Source: Acidimangrovimonas sediminis (GTDB lineage: Bacteria > Pseudomonadota > Alphaproteobacteria > Rhodobacterales > Rhodobacteraceae). Taken from it: DNA of 64,000 bases. This document shows positions 54,003 through 63,101 of the stretch, piece after piece. The stretch is taken from positions 176,910-240,909 of the forward strand of contig NZ_PHSN01000010.1 of NCBI RefSeq assembly GCF_002871005.1. The letters run 5' to 3'. The notes under the pieces are model-generated. The model made no database searches. It was not told the origin of the DNA and was given only the letters and a program-made list of their open reading frames with translations. Each line of letters begins with the position of its first letter. The first letter of the stretch is position 1. Both the position numbers and the translations under genes were made by a program.

Positions 54003-54349
54003 TGCCGTCCCAAGGGGTCCGCATCCTGGTGGCGACGAAGCCGGTAGACTTCCGCAAGGGACATGATGGCCTGGCCGCCCTGGTGCAGTCGACCCTGGCC
54101 GAGGATCCGTTCACCGGGACGGTCTTTGTCTTCCGAGCGAAGCGCGCGGACCGGATGAAGATCCTGTTCTGGGACGGCAGCGGCCTCGTCATGGGCTACA
54201 AGCGGCTGGAAGAGAGCGCCTTCACCTGGCCCGCAATCCGGGATGGGGCGATGACGCTGAACCGCGCCCAGTTCGAGGCGCTGTTCGCCGGGCTGGATTG
54301 GCGGCGGGTGCGGTCCCTGGAGGCGCGCCGCCCGGCTGTGGCAGAATGA
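53996..54349 (+). CDS. tnpB: IS66 TnpB-like protein (orf2)
   Basis: 117 residues with the canonical IS66 Orf2 pattern: VDFRKGHDGLAALVQ, FVFRAKRADRMKILFWDGSG and YKRLEESAFTWP. This is not the RNA-guided TnpB of IS200/IS605. It overlaps tnpA by seven bases. Confidence 0.93.
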   Translation: MLMPSQGVRILVATKPVDFRKGHDGLAALVQSTLAEDPFTGTVFVFRAKRADRMKILFWDGSGLVMGYKRLEESAFTWPAIRDGAMTLNRAQFEALFAGLDWRRVRSLEARRPAVAE

Positions 54350-54403
54350 CTCAGGGGCAAGAAAGCCTGCCTGCCGAGGACGGGAGCAGGGTATGATCCC
54401 GCC

Positions 54404-55961
54404 ATGTCCAGCGTCCCATCCCTCGACCTGTCGGCCATTCCGGAAGACCAGCGTGAAGCTGTTCTGGCCGTGCTGCGTGAGCGCGATGCACTCAGGGAAG
54501 CCAACAAGCGCCTCGAGCATCTCGTCGCCGAGCTGAACCAGGTCGTGCATGGCAAGAAGTCCGAGAGGCTCAGCGAGGACGAGCGGCAGCTGGCCTTCGA
54601 GGACCTGGAAACTGCCGTCGCCGAGGTCGAGGCGCAGCAGGCCGAAGAGGCCCCGGCCTCGTCCGGTCCGCGGCGCGCCAAGACCGCCCGGCGCAACCGA
54701 GGCAATCTGCCCCAAGGCCTCCCCCGGACCGAGCAGGTGATCGAGCCGGCCAGCCTGGACTGTCCGTGCGGCTGCGGCACGATGCACCGGATCGGCGAGG
54801 ACCGTAGCGAGCGGCTGGACATCGTGCCGGCCCAGCTCCGCGTCATCGTGACGGTCCGGCCAAAGTATGCCTGTCGCGCCTGCGCCGAAGGGATCACCCA
54901 GGCTCCGGCCCCCGCCCACCTGATCGAGGGCGGGCTACCGACCGAGGGCGCCATCGCGCATGTGCTCGTCGCCAAGTTCGCCGACCATCTGCCCTTGTAT
55001 CGCCAGAGCCAGGTCCTCGCGCGCTCTGGGATCGATCTCCAGCGCAGCACGCTCGCCGATTGGGTCGGCACCGCGGCCTTCCACCTTGCTCCGGTGGTCG
55101 ACCGGCTCGCCGAGCACCTGAAAGGCTCGGGCAAGCTCTTCATGGACGAAACCACGGCGCCGGTTCTGGAGCCCGGGGCGGGGCCGAACAAAGACCGGCT
55201 TCCTCTGGGCGCTGGCTCGAGACGATCGGGGTTGGGGCGGAGATGACCCGCCCGGCGTGGTCTTCACGTACCACCCGAGCCGCGCCGGCGTGAACGCGGA
55301 GCAGATCCTGCAGGGCTTCGACGGCATCCTGCAGCTGGACGGCTATACCGGCTACGATCGGCTGACGCGCCCCTCGCGCACGGGCGGCGCGCCGATCACG
55401 GTTGCACACTGTTGGGCACATGCGCGCCGAAAGCTGAAGGAGGTCTTTGACCGCGACGGATCGGAGATCGCCGCCGAGGGGCTGCGCCGGATCGCCGAGT
55501 TCTACCGCATCGAGACCGAGATCCGCGGCATGGGACCGGGACAGCGCCTATCGGCGAGACAGGCACGCACCGCGCCGCTGGTGGCCGAGTTCGGCGAATG
55601 GTTGCAACTCCAGCGCCACCGGGTCTCCGCCAAGTCCCGCCTCGGAGAGAAACTTGCCTACATCCACCGGCAGTGGGACGGGCTGCAAACCTTCCTGCAG
55701 GACGGCCGCGTCGAGATCGACTCCAATGCCGTGGAGAACCTCATCAGGCCGATCGCCCTGACACGGAAGAACGCGCTCTTTGCCGGCCACGATGAAGGCG
55801 GACGCACCTGGGGCCGCATCGCCTCGCTCATCGCCACTGCAAAGATCAACGGCGTGGAGCCCTTCGCCTACCTCAAGGCGACGCTCGAGGCGATCGCGGC
55901 AGGCCATCCTGCGCACCGGATCGACGAGCTCCTGCCGTGGAACTTCAAGCCGGCAAGCTGA
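54404..55961 (+). pseudogene. tnpC: IS66 transposase TnpC, frameshifted
   Basis: The frame starting at 54404 carries an N-terminal coiled coil, a CPCGCG zinc motif and PLYRQSQVLARSGI, ending at 55246. The same protein goes on in another frame (about 55180-55961) with GRGRTKTGFLWALARDD, GYDRLTRP and DSNAVENLIRPIALTRKNALFAG. The break fits one extra G in the GGGG run near 55174-55177. A programmed shift seems unlikely because no slippery heptamer is seen. Confidence 0.85.
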
Positions 55962-55989
55962 ACTCCGGTGGGGCGCAGACGCCGCTTAC

Positions 55990-56313
55990 CATGATCGATG
56001 ACGCGTTGTAACAGTGGAAGGCGGCGACCTTCCCGTCCTTCATCCTGAAGACATCGCAGCAGGGGACGTCGATGACCTTTCCGCTTGCGGCAAGCGGGCC
56101 CGCCGGCGTTATAAGCGTGCCGTGATGCGTGCCGCGGATGGCCAGTTCGACGACGACCGTATCGCCCGACACGTCGATACTGAAAAGCTCCCGGTGAATG
56201 TCGGGAAAGGCTTCGGCCATCCCGCTTGCGACGAGCGCGATATCGGCACCGCGAAACTCCATCTGGCTGGGAATGTCGCGGGCGTAGCGACGCATCTTGA
56301 GCGGCTGATGCAC
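55990..56313 (-). pseudogene. SnoaL-like gene interrupted by IS66
   Basis: NTF2/SnoaL-like protein fragment: MEFRGADIALVASGMAEAFPDIHRELFSIDVSGD, TLITPAGPLAASGKVIDVPCCDVFRMKDGKVAAFHCYN. The 3' end was displaced to 53485-53510 by the IS. The open frame starts at a GTG (56313) and looks short at the N-terminus as well (relatives run to about 130-140 residues), so the 5' end may also be lost. Translation now runs into IS sequence and stops at 55945. Confidence 0.75.
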
Positions 56314-56362
56314 CTTGGAACTTACGTGATGGACGTGGAATGCTCACAATCGATGTTCGTCC

Positions 56363-57010
56363 CTAGTCTGCCGCCTTCTGGGGTTGCGCCCTCACATATG
56401 CTTTGTACCCTTCGATAGCGACTTCCCTGGTTACGGCGTCTGCTTGGGGGTCCATCATTACGCCGATCATCTCGTCGACCAAAGGGTTGGGCGGCGCCAC
56501 TTCGGCCCCAGCCTTGGTGACGCCAAAGCGCCACAGCTTGCACATGCCAACAAGCTCGCCCCCCTTGGGAGAGAGTGGCCTAACTACGTCGCCATACCAC
56601 CGAATATGGTCATGGTAGTTATCAAAGTGCGGGTGGACGATTTTGTAGTGCTTTGACTGATCAGGAAATGACTTGCGCTTGGGATTGGTGCGGACTTCAA
56701 CTTCTCCTTTAGCAATGTTGCAGTCCTTGCATGATGCTGCCAGATTGCGTGGCTCAAACATGAAGTGTGGCGCGATACTCTTGGCGATGATGTGCTCACC
56801 GTCCCAGACTGCTTTGTTGTCAGTCGGGTACTCGCGCCCACAATAACAGCATCGGCGGTTCTGCTCGGCGATATAATGTTCTTTGATCTCCGCACGGACA
56901 GCGTTGATGGCGTCATCGCCCCAGTGATTGTGATCCTTTTGCCCACACTCAAGTGCATTGAAAGTATCAACCAGTGCTTGGCACGCTGCGCCATATTTAA
57001 CTGGATTCAT
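56363..57010 (-). CDS. ptuB: HNH endonuclease, PtuB-like (Septu)
   Basis: 215 residues with a zinc-ribbon HNH nuclease: CCYCGRE (CxxC), DGEHIIAKS (His), RNLAASCKDCNIAKGE (Asn, CxxC). PtuB is the effector nuclease of Septu, controlled by the PtuA ATPase. Here it follows the ATPase gene with an ATGA overlap (57007-57010), the usual Septu order. GC content is lower than the chromosomal average. Confidence 0.8.
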   Translation of the reverse strand: MNPVKYGAACQALVDTFNALECGQKDHNHWGDDAINAVRAEIKEHYIAEQNRRCCYCGREYPTDNKAVWDGEHIIAKSIAPHFMFEPRNLAASCKDCNIAKGEVEVRTNPKRKSFPDQSKHYKIVHPHFDNYHDHIRWYGDVVRPLSPKGGELVGMCKLWRFGVTKAGAEVAPPNPLVDEMIGVMMDPQADAVTREVAIEGYKAYVRAQPQKAAD

Positions 57011-58518
57011 GACTGCGCCTCAGTCCCTGCGTCCCTCGCAGCTTCTTCAACGTTTCTAATCAGCTCAGCTGCTGGATCGTTTGGTTCCAACTCGGTCGCA
57101 AATTTACGCAAGTCAGCAAGCGCTTCCCCAAAGGCCTTGGAATTCATGTCCCCGTTTGCGATCATACGGAGCGCAGTGACGATACGGTCTCGGATGTGAA
57201 GATTGTTTGACGTCGGCGCACCAAAGACTTCGGCGAGGAGGTAGTCTGCCGATTGTCCCTTCAGTTCCTTGGTAGATGGCAGCTCTTCTTGGTCGAGCGA
57301 GATAACTTCGGCATGCTCAGGTAACTCGGAGATCACCATGGGGGAGTGCGTTGCCACTACGAAGTGACAACCATGGTAACGAGCGAAAGTGCGCAGCAGC
57401 AAATCGATGTACTTCACCTGCCACTCGGGATGCAGGCTGAGTTCTGGCTCGTCGATGAGCACCAAACTGCCGTTCTTGATGACAGATGCGAGCGCGATGA
57501 GCGCAGAGACCATGCTCAGCTGACCGGAACTTGCCTGAAGGAGGTCGGTCGGACCGCCGTCCTTGAGCTCAACTTCAACGCCAGACATACTCAGGAGGCC
57601 TGCTCGGCGTAACGGCTGTAGATCAAGAAACAAGGGATCCTGAAATCCGGTCTCTAGGTCTGCGTGCGTTTCGATACGGTTGCCCGTGGCTTTCTCGAGA
57701 GCAAGTTTTGCTAGCCATTGAAGGTGGGATAACGAAACGTCGCTTCGAGCAATATCTTCTAGCAGACGCTTCTTCGTATAGGACAGCCTGTCATCGGTAT
57801 AAGGATCGAGCCCGCTCGCAATATCATGGAGCAAGGACCTTTCTCTGAAACGGTAGATGACATTAACCATCGGTCTCATGCCGAGAAATTCGAACACTGC
57901 GCCAATGTTGCTCAATCTGAGAGAATTGTTATCTGTTGCATCGAACAGGCTGCTTAAGGAGCGGAACAAAAGGGTCCGAATTGATGCCTTCCCGAAATTG
58001 TCGCGCAGACCGAGATATTGGTACATTGATGATGCAGCATCAACTTGAACCACCGAGCGATGTAAAGTTCGGGGCAGTGGGAACTTGTCGAATGGGCTGA
58101 TGGTCAGCGCGACGATGCGCTTGGGCAAAGGAAGATCTCTGGGAGAAACTTCGTTACCGTTCACCTGAATGCTAATCGAACGACGCCCTGTCTGCGCGAC
58201 CGTGCAGTGATAGCCATCCACGCGATAGACCAGAAGTTCCAGCGGCAGGTCATCCTTGATCTCTTGTCGCTTACCCTGATGCAGCTCTTCGAGGCGCAGG
58301 AATGTCTGAACGATTGCGCTTAAGAGATGGGATTTGCCAGTTCCGTTTTTTCCGATGACCGCCGTCAGATGTTCATGCTGTTCGCCAACGACGTGAGGCT
58401 TGCGGCTAAAAACGGCGTGAGGATTGATGTATGGGCGGTCCCTGCGTCGCCATGGCATCTCAACGCGGACATCAGCAGTGCGCGCTTCCAGCAACTGAAA
58501 GTCATTTTCGGCGTACAT
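57007..58518 (-). CDS. ptuA: AAA/SMC-like ATPase, PtuA-like (Septu)
   Basis: 503 residues of the OLD/ABC-type ATPase group. Walker A AVIGKNGTGKSHLL at about residues 53-66, a long helical insert, ABC signature-like ASSGQLSMVSALIAL, Walker B LVLIDEPELSLHP, and H-loop VVATHSPMVIS. The C-terminal part ends DPAAELIRNVEEA. The coupled HNH gene makes this a Septu-like anti-phage module. RecF-like ATPases without such partners are the main alternative. Confidence 0.82.
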   Translation of the reverse strand: MYAENDFQLLEARTADVRVEMPWRRRDRPYINPHAVFSRKPHVVGEQHEHLTAVIGKNGTGKSHLLSAIVQTFLRLEELHQGKRQEIKDDLPLELLVYRVDGYHCTVAQTGRRSISIQVNGNEVSPRDLPLPKRIVALTISPFDKFPLPRTLHRSVVQVDAASSMYQYLGLRDNFGKASIRTLLFRSLSSLFDATDNNSLRLSNIGAVFEFLGMRPMVNVIYRFRERSLLHDIASGLDPYTDDRLSYTKKRLLEDIARSDVSLSHLQWLAKLALEKATGNRIETHADLETGFQDPLFLDLQPLRRAGLLSMSGVEVELKDGGPTDLLQASSGQLSMVSALIALASVIKNGSLVLIDEPELSLHPEWQVKYIDLLLRTFARYHGCHFVVATHSPMVISELPEHAEVISLDQEELPSTKELKGQSADYLLAEVFGAPTSNNLHIRDRIVTALRMIANGDMNSKAFGEALADLRKFATELEPNDPAAELIRNVEEAARDAGTEAQS

Positions 58519-58839
58519 GAACCATTCCCCGGGATAAATTTCAGCTACTTTTCAGAGCTCTACGTGCCATGTCGAGGGCAATTGCGTGCAGGCGGCCAAC
58601 TTCTGGCGAAATGTGCCGCCGCAACAACTTTTCTACGATGGGCATGACGTGCCTCAATCAAGTGGCTCATGTTGCAGATGCCCGCGCCAAGACACATGGT
58701 GTCTCCCTTGCAAGACTTTTGGAAATGGGCTTGGAGCGGTCATCCTCGGCGCCTAGCACGAGGGTCGGCTATGGGCCGTCTCTGCCCGGCAGCCCCAGTC
58801 ACTTGGGCGTCCAGCACGCCGCACCGCCGCTCCGAAGCG
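58519..58839. other. Leader region of the Septu genes
   Basis: 321 bp, no gene. Should hold the ptuA promoter. Includes repeat copy B (58774-58830), just after the HD-domain gene stop region; no clear -35/-10 was assigned. Confidence 0.5.
58774..58830. repeat. Dispersed degenerate repeat, copy B
   Basis: Relative of 53376-53433; shares the stretch GCCG-CTCTGCCC and the end CAGCACGCCGCACCGCCGC. Same orientation, about 5.4 kb apart. Confidence 0.6.
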
Positions 58840-59478
58840 TTAGCCGACCTCCGCCAGCATCCCTTGGTAGAAGCCTTGAAGATGGGCGGATCGCTCTTCC
58901 GCCAGCCGTGCCCCGGTCGCGGTGCGGAAATTGCCGCCGAGCTTCATTAGCTTGGTCTGGAAGTGGTCCAGCGCGAAAGAATGATCATCAAGCGGCCTAT
59001 CACTTGCGGCTGGATCAACCACATCGCAGATGGATGCCCGCCGCAGTCCAGCAACGTAGAAGCATCGTGCCACGCCGATGAAGCCGATTGAATCCAGTCG
59101 ATCTGCGTCCTGCAGAATTTCAGCTTCCAAGCTGGTGGGAAGGATTCCAGCAGAGTAGCTGTGAGCCTCTACGGCATGGCAGACTTGTTCGATCCGGTCG
59201 TTCTTCCACGACAAACCGGACAGCACGTCGCACGCCTTGGCTGCGGCGAGACGTGAAGCCATTCCCCGCTGCGACGACCCTTTGTCGATCCATACGCAGT
59301 CATGCAGAAGAGTGGCTGCGAGCAGGATCTCCATGTCGCCCCCTTCAGCGCTGGCGATTCTTTCGACATTCCGCCAAACGCGCAGAAGATGTGCCTCGTC
59401 ATGCGCTCCATCCTGCACATCGAAAGCATGAGGAAGCAGCGCCTCGGCAAGATGAGGGTTGGGAAACTGGTCGCGCAT
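58840..59478 (-). CDS. HD-domain phosphohydrolase
   Basis: 212-residue metal-dependent phosphohydrolase. His and HD pairs in HDEAHLLRVWRN and LLAATLLHDCVW, a further His in HAVEAHSY, and a late Asp in LQDADRLDSIGFIG fit the HD superfamily (YedJ-like). Substrate unknown; nucleotides are typical. The gene is separated from ptuA by 321 bp. Confidence 0.85.
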   Translation of the reverse strand: MRDQFPNPHLAEALLPHAFDVQDGAHDEAHLLRVWRNVERIASAEGGDMEILLAATLLHDCVWIDKGSSQRGMASRLAAAKACDVLSGLSWKNDRIEQVCHAVEAHSYSAGILPTSLEAEILQDADRLDSIGFIGVARCFYVAGLRRASICDVVDPAASDRPLDDHSFALDHFQTKLMKLGGNFRTATGARLAEERSAHLQGFYQGMLAEVG

Positions 59479-59909
59479 CTGTCTGCCTGTGCCGGTTATC
59501 TTAACATAGTCCTAGCTGCGAACGTCAGGAATGTCCCGCACTGCCGGCCTCGGGGGCCTGGACGATGCTGCGCCGTGCGTGACGGTCCGGTATGGGGAAG
59601 CCGCGCTTCGGCAACGGTGATCCCGGCCAACGTCGGCTCAGGGCCGGAAGCGACGTCGAGCCAGGGCCGACCAAGTGCTTGCCCTCGCCGCGCCGCCGCA
59701 TGTCGGCTTCGAGCCCAGAATTACCGAAGCCGCTTTCTTTTTGAAAGGCGGCTTCATGACAGAAGTTGATTTGCGGCGCGGTTGCAGCTGCCAAGAAGAT
59801 TCCGCGCTTCTGCAGGCTAGTTCTTTCGCATTGACCACAGATGCAGGTCCCGGCGCTACCCGTCGCATCATATAGAGGTTGAGTGCCAAATCTGAAGAGG
59901 CACCCGTCC
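59479..59909. other. Intergenic region, dispersed repeat only
   Basis: 431 bp between the HD and GNAT genes. Short ORFs here look random. Contains CAGGAATGTCCCGCACTGCC (59525-59550) and GCGTGACGGTCCG (59577-), both with relatives near 63180-63260. Probably decayed repeat DNA. Confidence 0.55.
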
Positions 59910-60365
59910 TCATGTCCTCGCCTGTGGGCGGATGATCATTCCCCATTTGTCTTCCGCATTAAACCCGAGCTTTTCATAGAAGCCGCGGACGTCGAGCTGC
60001 TTGCCCGTGAGTAAGATGATCGAAAGGACATTCTGTTCGCGCGCCTTGTCAATAGCCACTTCCATGACCAGTCTCGCGAGGCCCCGACCTCGGTGTTCGC
60101 GAGCAGTCACAACGTTCTCTATTCTCGCGTGCGAACGCCCGCCAAAAGTCAGGTTTGGGCAAATGTGAAGGGACGCAACCGAGACCAGGACCCCGTTGAG
60201 TTCTGCGCCGAAGACATAGGTCCCGCTGTGTTCAAGTATCTCGGCTAGCTTCGTCCGCCCTGCACGGCCGCCAAGGACAGGCGCTCCATTGGTCAGTTCC
60301 AGATACAACTTCAAGAGCGCGTCGAAATCTTCCAGCTTCACACTGCGAATGATCGGTTGGGACAT
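59910..60365 (-). CDS. GNAT-family N-acetyltransferase
   Basis: 151 residues beginning MSQPIIRSVK. GNAT fold with the acetyl-CoA loop in REHRGRGLARLVMEVA (Q/RxxGxG/A) and the final YEKLGFNAED. Substrate is not predictable. The upstream ATG (60383) adds six residues. Confidence 0.9.
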   Translation of the reverse strand: MSQPIIRSVKLEDFDALLKLYLELTNGAPVLGGRAGRTKLAEILEHSGTYVFGAELNGVLVSVASLHICPNLTFGGRSHARIENVVTAREHRGRGLARLVMEVAIDKAREQNVLSIILLTGKQLDVRGFYEKLGFNAEDKWGMIIRPQART

Positions 60366-60513
60366 ATTGGAAGCCTCTTGCAAGTGATGGTTCCTGTACC
60401 GTCTTCTGCAGCTCCTGCGGGGAGTTTGCTCTTTGCCCCGATGGATCCGGATCCTGTTTCGAGACTATGGCGATCCTTCGGGCAAATCCCTGCGGTGATC
60501 GGCCTGCTTCCAT

Positions 60514-60855
60514 TCATCCAAACACCGTATGGAGAGAGAGATAGGCGCCGAGTGCCAGAGCCCAGATCAAAGCCGTTTTTCGGCCCTGGGCGGCGAGTAT
60601 CAGTCCCAGAGCAAGCAGGACAAGGATCGTCACGTTGGAAGGCCCGATGGCGCTGCCGCGATCCTTCGCGTTGGTGCCGAAGGCAAGCTCGAAGGCTAGT
60701 GCGCCGAGCATCGCTTGGCTGCTCAACCCGAGCACTCTGAGGACCACGCTGTCGCGAACCTCCGCTGGCGCCGAGCGCCTGCGGACGAATGGTAGGAAGC
60801 GCGCCAGAAATGCGGTCACGACGGCGATCGCGATGAATAGATCGAAGCCGGTCAT
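60514..60855 (-). CDS. azlD: Branched-chain amino-acid export protein AzlD
   Basis: 113 residues with four hydrophobic segments and the ARFLPF motif (here TAFLARFLPFVRRR) that marks AzlD. Works with AzlC in amino-acid (leucine/azaleucine) export. The start overlaps azlC by four bases (ATGA). Confidence 0.9.
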   Translation of the reverse strand: MTGFDLFIAIAVVTAFLARFLPFVRRRSAPAEVRDSVVLRVLGLSSQAMLGALAFELAFGTNAKDRGSAIGPSNVTILVLLALGLILAAQGRKTALIWALALGAYLSLHTVFG

Positions 60856-61568
60856 CTTCTTCGCCGTCCGATCTCGCCCCAGACTGCCACAGAGGAGCCA
60901 ATCAGCATTGGTGATCCCAACACGCTCAGGGCACCAAATGCTGGCCCCAGCAAGGGGGTGGCGAGGAAGCCGATGGCAAAAGCGGCAACTTCGGCGCGAT
61001 GAGGCCAGAGCCGGCCCGCAAGCACGGTAAGAAAGAGCGCCAGCGCGAAGCGGTCGAAGGCAAGGATGCCGGCATTTGACCAACCTGGGCCAAGAAGGTG
61101 GCCTGCCATGATCGCGAACAGGCTGGTCAAATAGAGTGGCAGGCCGATGCCGGCGAAGTAGGTGAGCGCGTGGCCGTCATCACGGTTGAAGCGCGTTCGG
61201 CAATTGGCGAACACAGTCGGCACAAGCAGAGTTATGTAGCACGCAATCCGGCCTAGTGGTTCTGACGAGAAGCTGCGTGCCAGGACTGCGGCCATCAGTG
61301 CGAAGCGGGCATTCATGACAAGAATGATCGGCAGAATCGTCGCCCACCCGGCATCATGGTTCTGCACCATCAGCATCTGGAGGGGCGTTGAATAGAGTAG
61401 CGCGGTCATCGCGACGGTCTCGATCCATGACAGCCCTTTCGCAGCGCAAAGCGCCCCAAGGCCCACATAGAGAAAGCACAAGAAAGCCGCGAAAGGCGCT
61501 GCGTCTCGCACGCCGTCGCGAAAGACATCGCTTGTGCGCAAGCCGTGAGAGGTCGGTTGTGATATCAC
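60852..61568 (-). CDS. azlC: AzlC-family permease
   Basis: 238 residues from GTG 61568 with about six to seven membrane helices; DGVRDAAPFAAFLCFL near the N-terminus and LVMNARFALMAAVLA are typical of AzlC. A longer reading to 61619 would use a TTG and pass through the promoter. It forms an operon with azlD, divergent from a MocR-type regulator, which may control it. Confidence 0.88.
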   Translation of the reverse strand: MISQPTSHGLRTSDVFRDGVRDAAPFAAFLCFLYVGLGALCAAKGLSWIETVAMTALLYSTPLQMLMVQNHDAGWATILPIILVMNARFALMAAVLARSFSSEPLGRIACYITLLVPTVFANCRTRFNRDDGHALTYFAGIGLPLYLTSLFAIMAGHLLGPGWSNAGILAFDRFALALFLTVLAGRLWPHRAEVAAFAIGFLATPLLGPAFGALSVLGSPMLIGSSVAVWGEIGRRRR

Positions 61569-61655
61569 GGTGTCATTGGTCCGTTTGTATTTTCGGTAAT
61601 GCCTGTCCGGCCCGTCCAAACTTGACTTTTTCCGAGAGATCGAGACAGTGACACT

Positions 61656-61683
61656 TCAATACAAAATTACCAAACTGTATTGA
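61656..61683. promoter_or_regulatory. Inverted repeat in the azlC/MocR promoter region
   Basis: TCAATACA at 61656-61663 and TGTATTGA at 61676-61683 form a perfect 8-bp inverted repeat with a 12-bp spacer. A related TTTGTATT lies near 61584. Both fit the site of the MocR-type regulator starting 27 bases downstream, which could repress itself and control azlCD. Confidence 0.7.
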
Positions 61684-61709
61684 TGGAACTCCCGTAACGG
61701 TGAGCGGTA

Positions 61710-63101
61710 GTGGACGGACCGAAGCGCACGAAAACAGAGCAATTGATGGTGGCGGTGAGAGATCAGATCGCGACCCGTGTGCTGGCGCCGGGAGATCGCG
61801 CCCCCTCGGTTCGGAGTTTTGCGCAGGCGATGCGAGTCTCGCCCTCAACAGTGGTTGAAGCCTATGACCGGCTTGAGGCGGAAGGAGTTCTGAAGGCACG
61901 GCGTGGGTCGGGCTTCTACGTAACCGGCACACCACCGACACCGATGAAGCTGTCTGCGCCGGGATCGCCGCGCAGCCGCGGCGTTGATCCGTTTTGGGTG
62001 TCGCGGCAAATGCTCGACGCTGAGCCAGGCACGTTGCAGCCGGGCTGCGGCTGGTTACCCGAAAGTTGGATGCCACACGCTGCGCTGAGCAAAGGGATGC
62101 GATCACTGGCGCGCGGAGATCAGGCGGTGTTGGCCAATTACGCCAGCACGCGTGGCGCCCATGCATTGCGCCGCCATCTGCTAAGCCGGTTTGCCGCAGA
62201 AGAGCTGCCGGTCGCACCTGAGCGCCTCATGTTGACGGCTTCTGCTTCGCAGGCTCTGGACCTGATTTGCCGACTTATGCTTCGCCCCGGTGACACGGTG
62301 CTGGTAGACGATCCAGGCTATTTCAACTTTCATGCGCTGCTGCGCGCTCATCAGCTGCAGGTAGTTGGCGTCCCATATGCCGCTACCGGACCCGATCTGG
62401 CGGCTTTCGAGACAGCTCTCGTAGTCTCCAAACCTCGGCTCTATGTCACCAACTCTGCACTGCACAATCCGACCGGTGCGACCATCTCGCCGCATACCGC
62501 GCATCATGTACTCAGCTTGGCGCGCACGCATCAGCTGACGATCGTCGAGGATGACACTTTCAGCGACCTCGAGCCTGAACCCTCCACCCGTTTGGCGGTA
62601 CTCGACGGGCTCGACAGCGTAATCAGGATCGGGGGCTTCTCGAAGACGATCTCGGCCTCGATGCGCTGCGGATATATCGCCGCCTGCGCCAACTGGATAG
62701 AGGCACTCGTTGATCTCCAGATCGCGACCTGCCATGGGGGTCCGAGTCCATTCGCAGCGGAGTTGATAGCGGAACTGCTTACCAGTGGCGGCTATCGCAA
62801 GCATCTTAGTGAGTTGAACCGGCGTCTTGCAGCTGCGCGCAAATCCGCATCAGATGAGCTCGCAGCGATCGGGATTACCCCTTGGATAATGCCGCGCGGT
62901 GGGTTCCTATTGTGGGGTCGGTTCCCCGAAAACGTCGACAGCACTGAAGTCGCCCTGCGTTGCCGGGAAGTCGGAATTCTTACCGCTCCGGGCAACGTAT
63001 TCAGTCCCACGCAGACTGCGACCGCGTTTATGCGGTTCAATGTTTCCCAGCTCGGCGACAGGCGCGTCATTCGGGCCCTAAGAGATGCGATGAACCGTTA
63101 G
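61710..63101 (+). CDS. MocR/GntR-type regulator with aminotransferase domain
   Basis: 463 residues. Winged-HTH (about 10-70, APGDRAPSVRSFAQAMRVSPSTVVEAY), then a class I aminotransferase-like domain with VDDPGYFNFHALL, NSALHNPTGA, EDDTFSDL and the PLP lysine in GGFSKTISASMRCGY. GTG start at 61710 with GGTGAGCGGTA upstream. PLP-binding regulators of this type often control the transporter they are divergent from, here azlCD. Confidence 0.92.
   Translation: MDGPKRTKTEQLMVAVRDQIATRVLAPGDRAPSVRSFAQAMRVSPSTVVEAYDRLEAEGVLKARRGSGFYVTGTPPTPMKLSAPGSPRSRGVDPFWVSRQMLDAEPGTLQPGCGWLPESWMPHAALSKGMRSLARGDQAVLANYASTRGAHALRRHLLSRFAAEELPVAPERLMLTASASQALDLICRLMLRPGDTVLVDDPGYFNFHALLRAHQLQVVGVPYAATGPDLAAFETALVVSKPRLYVTNSALHNPTGATISPHTAHHVLSLARTHQLTIVEDDTFSDLEPEPSTRLAVLDGLDSVIRIGGFSKTISASMRCGYIAACANWIEALVDLQIATCHGGPSPFAAELIAELLTSGGYRKHLSELNRRLAAARKSASDELAAIGITPWIMPRGGFLLWGRFPENVDSTEVALRCREVGILTAPGNVFSPTQTATAFMRFNVSQLGDRRVIRALRDAMNR

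Larger units (their letters stand above)
53510..55989. mobile_element. IS66-family insertion sequence
   Basis: About 2480 bp with imperfect terminal inverted repeats: left end GTAAGCGACGTCTGCG at 53510, right end reading inwards GTAAGCGGCGTCTGCG from 55989. GTAAGC ends and the three-gene set tnpA-tnpB-tnpC are typical of IS66. CATGATCG flanks it on both sides (53503-53510 and 55990-55997) if the first G is counted as target, giving an 8-bp duplication. It interrupts a SnoaL-like gene. The transposase has a frameshift, so the copy is probably immobile on its own. Confidence 0.92.

Noticed and set aside
53996..54349. RNA-guided TnpB nuclease of IS200/IS605 type
   Set aside because: The protein is 117 residues with IS66 Orf2 motifs; the shared name is only historical.
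51145..58518. A retron of the Ec78 type (RT plus ptuAB)
   Set aside because: The RT is much longer than retron RTs, carries YVDD with a long C-terminal region, and lies 4 kb away with an IS between; no msr/msd structure was recognised.
59638..59946. Minus-strand ORF between the HD and GNAT genes
   Set aside because: No motif, no ribosome-binding site and overlap with the GNAT 3' end; composition looks random.
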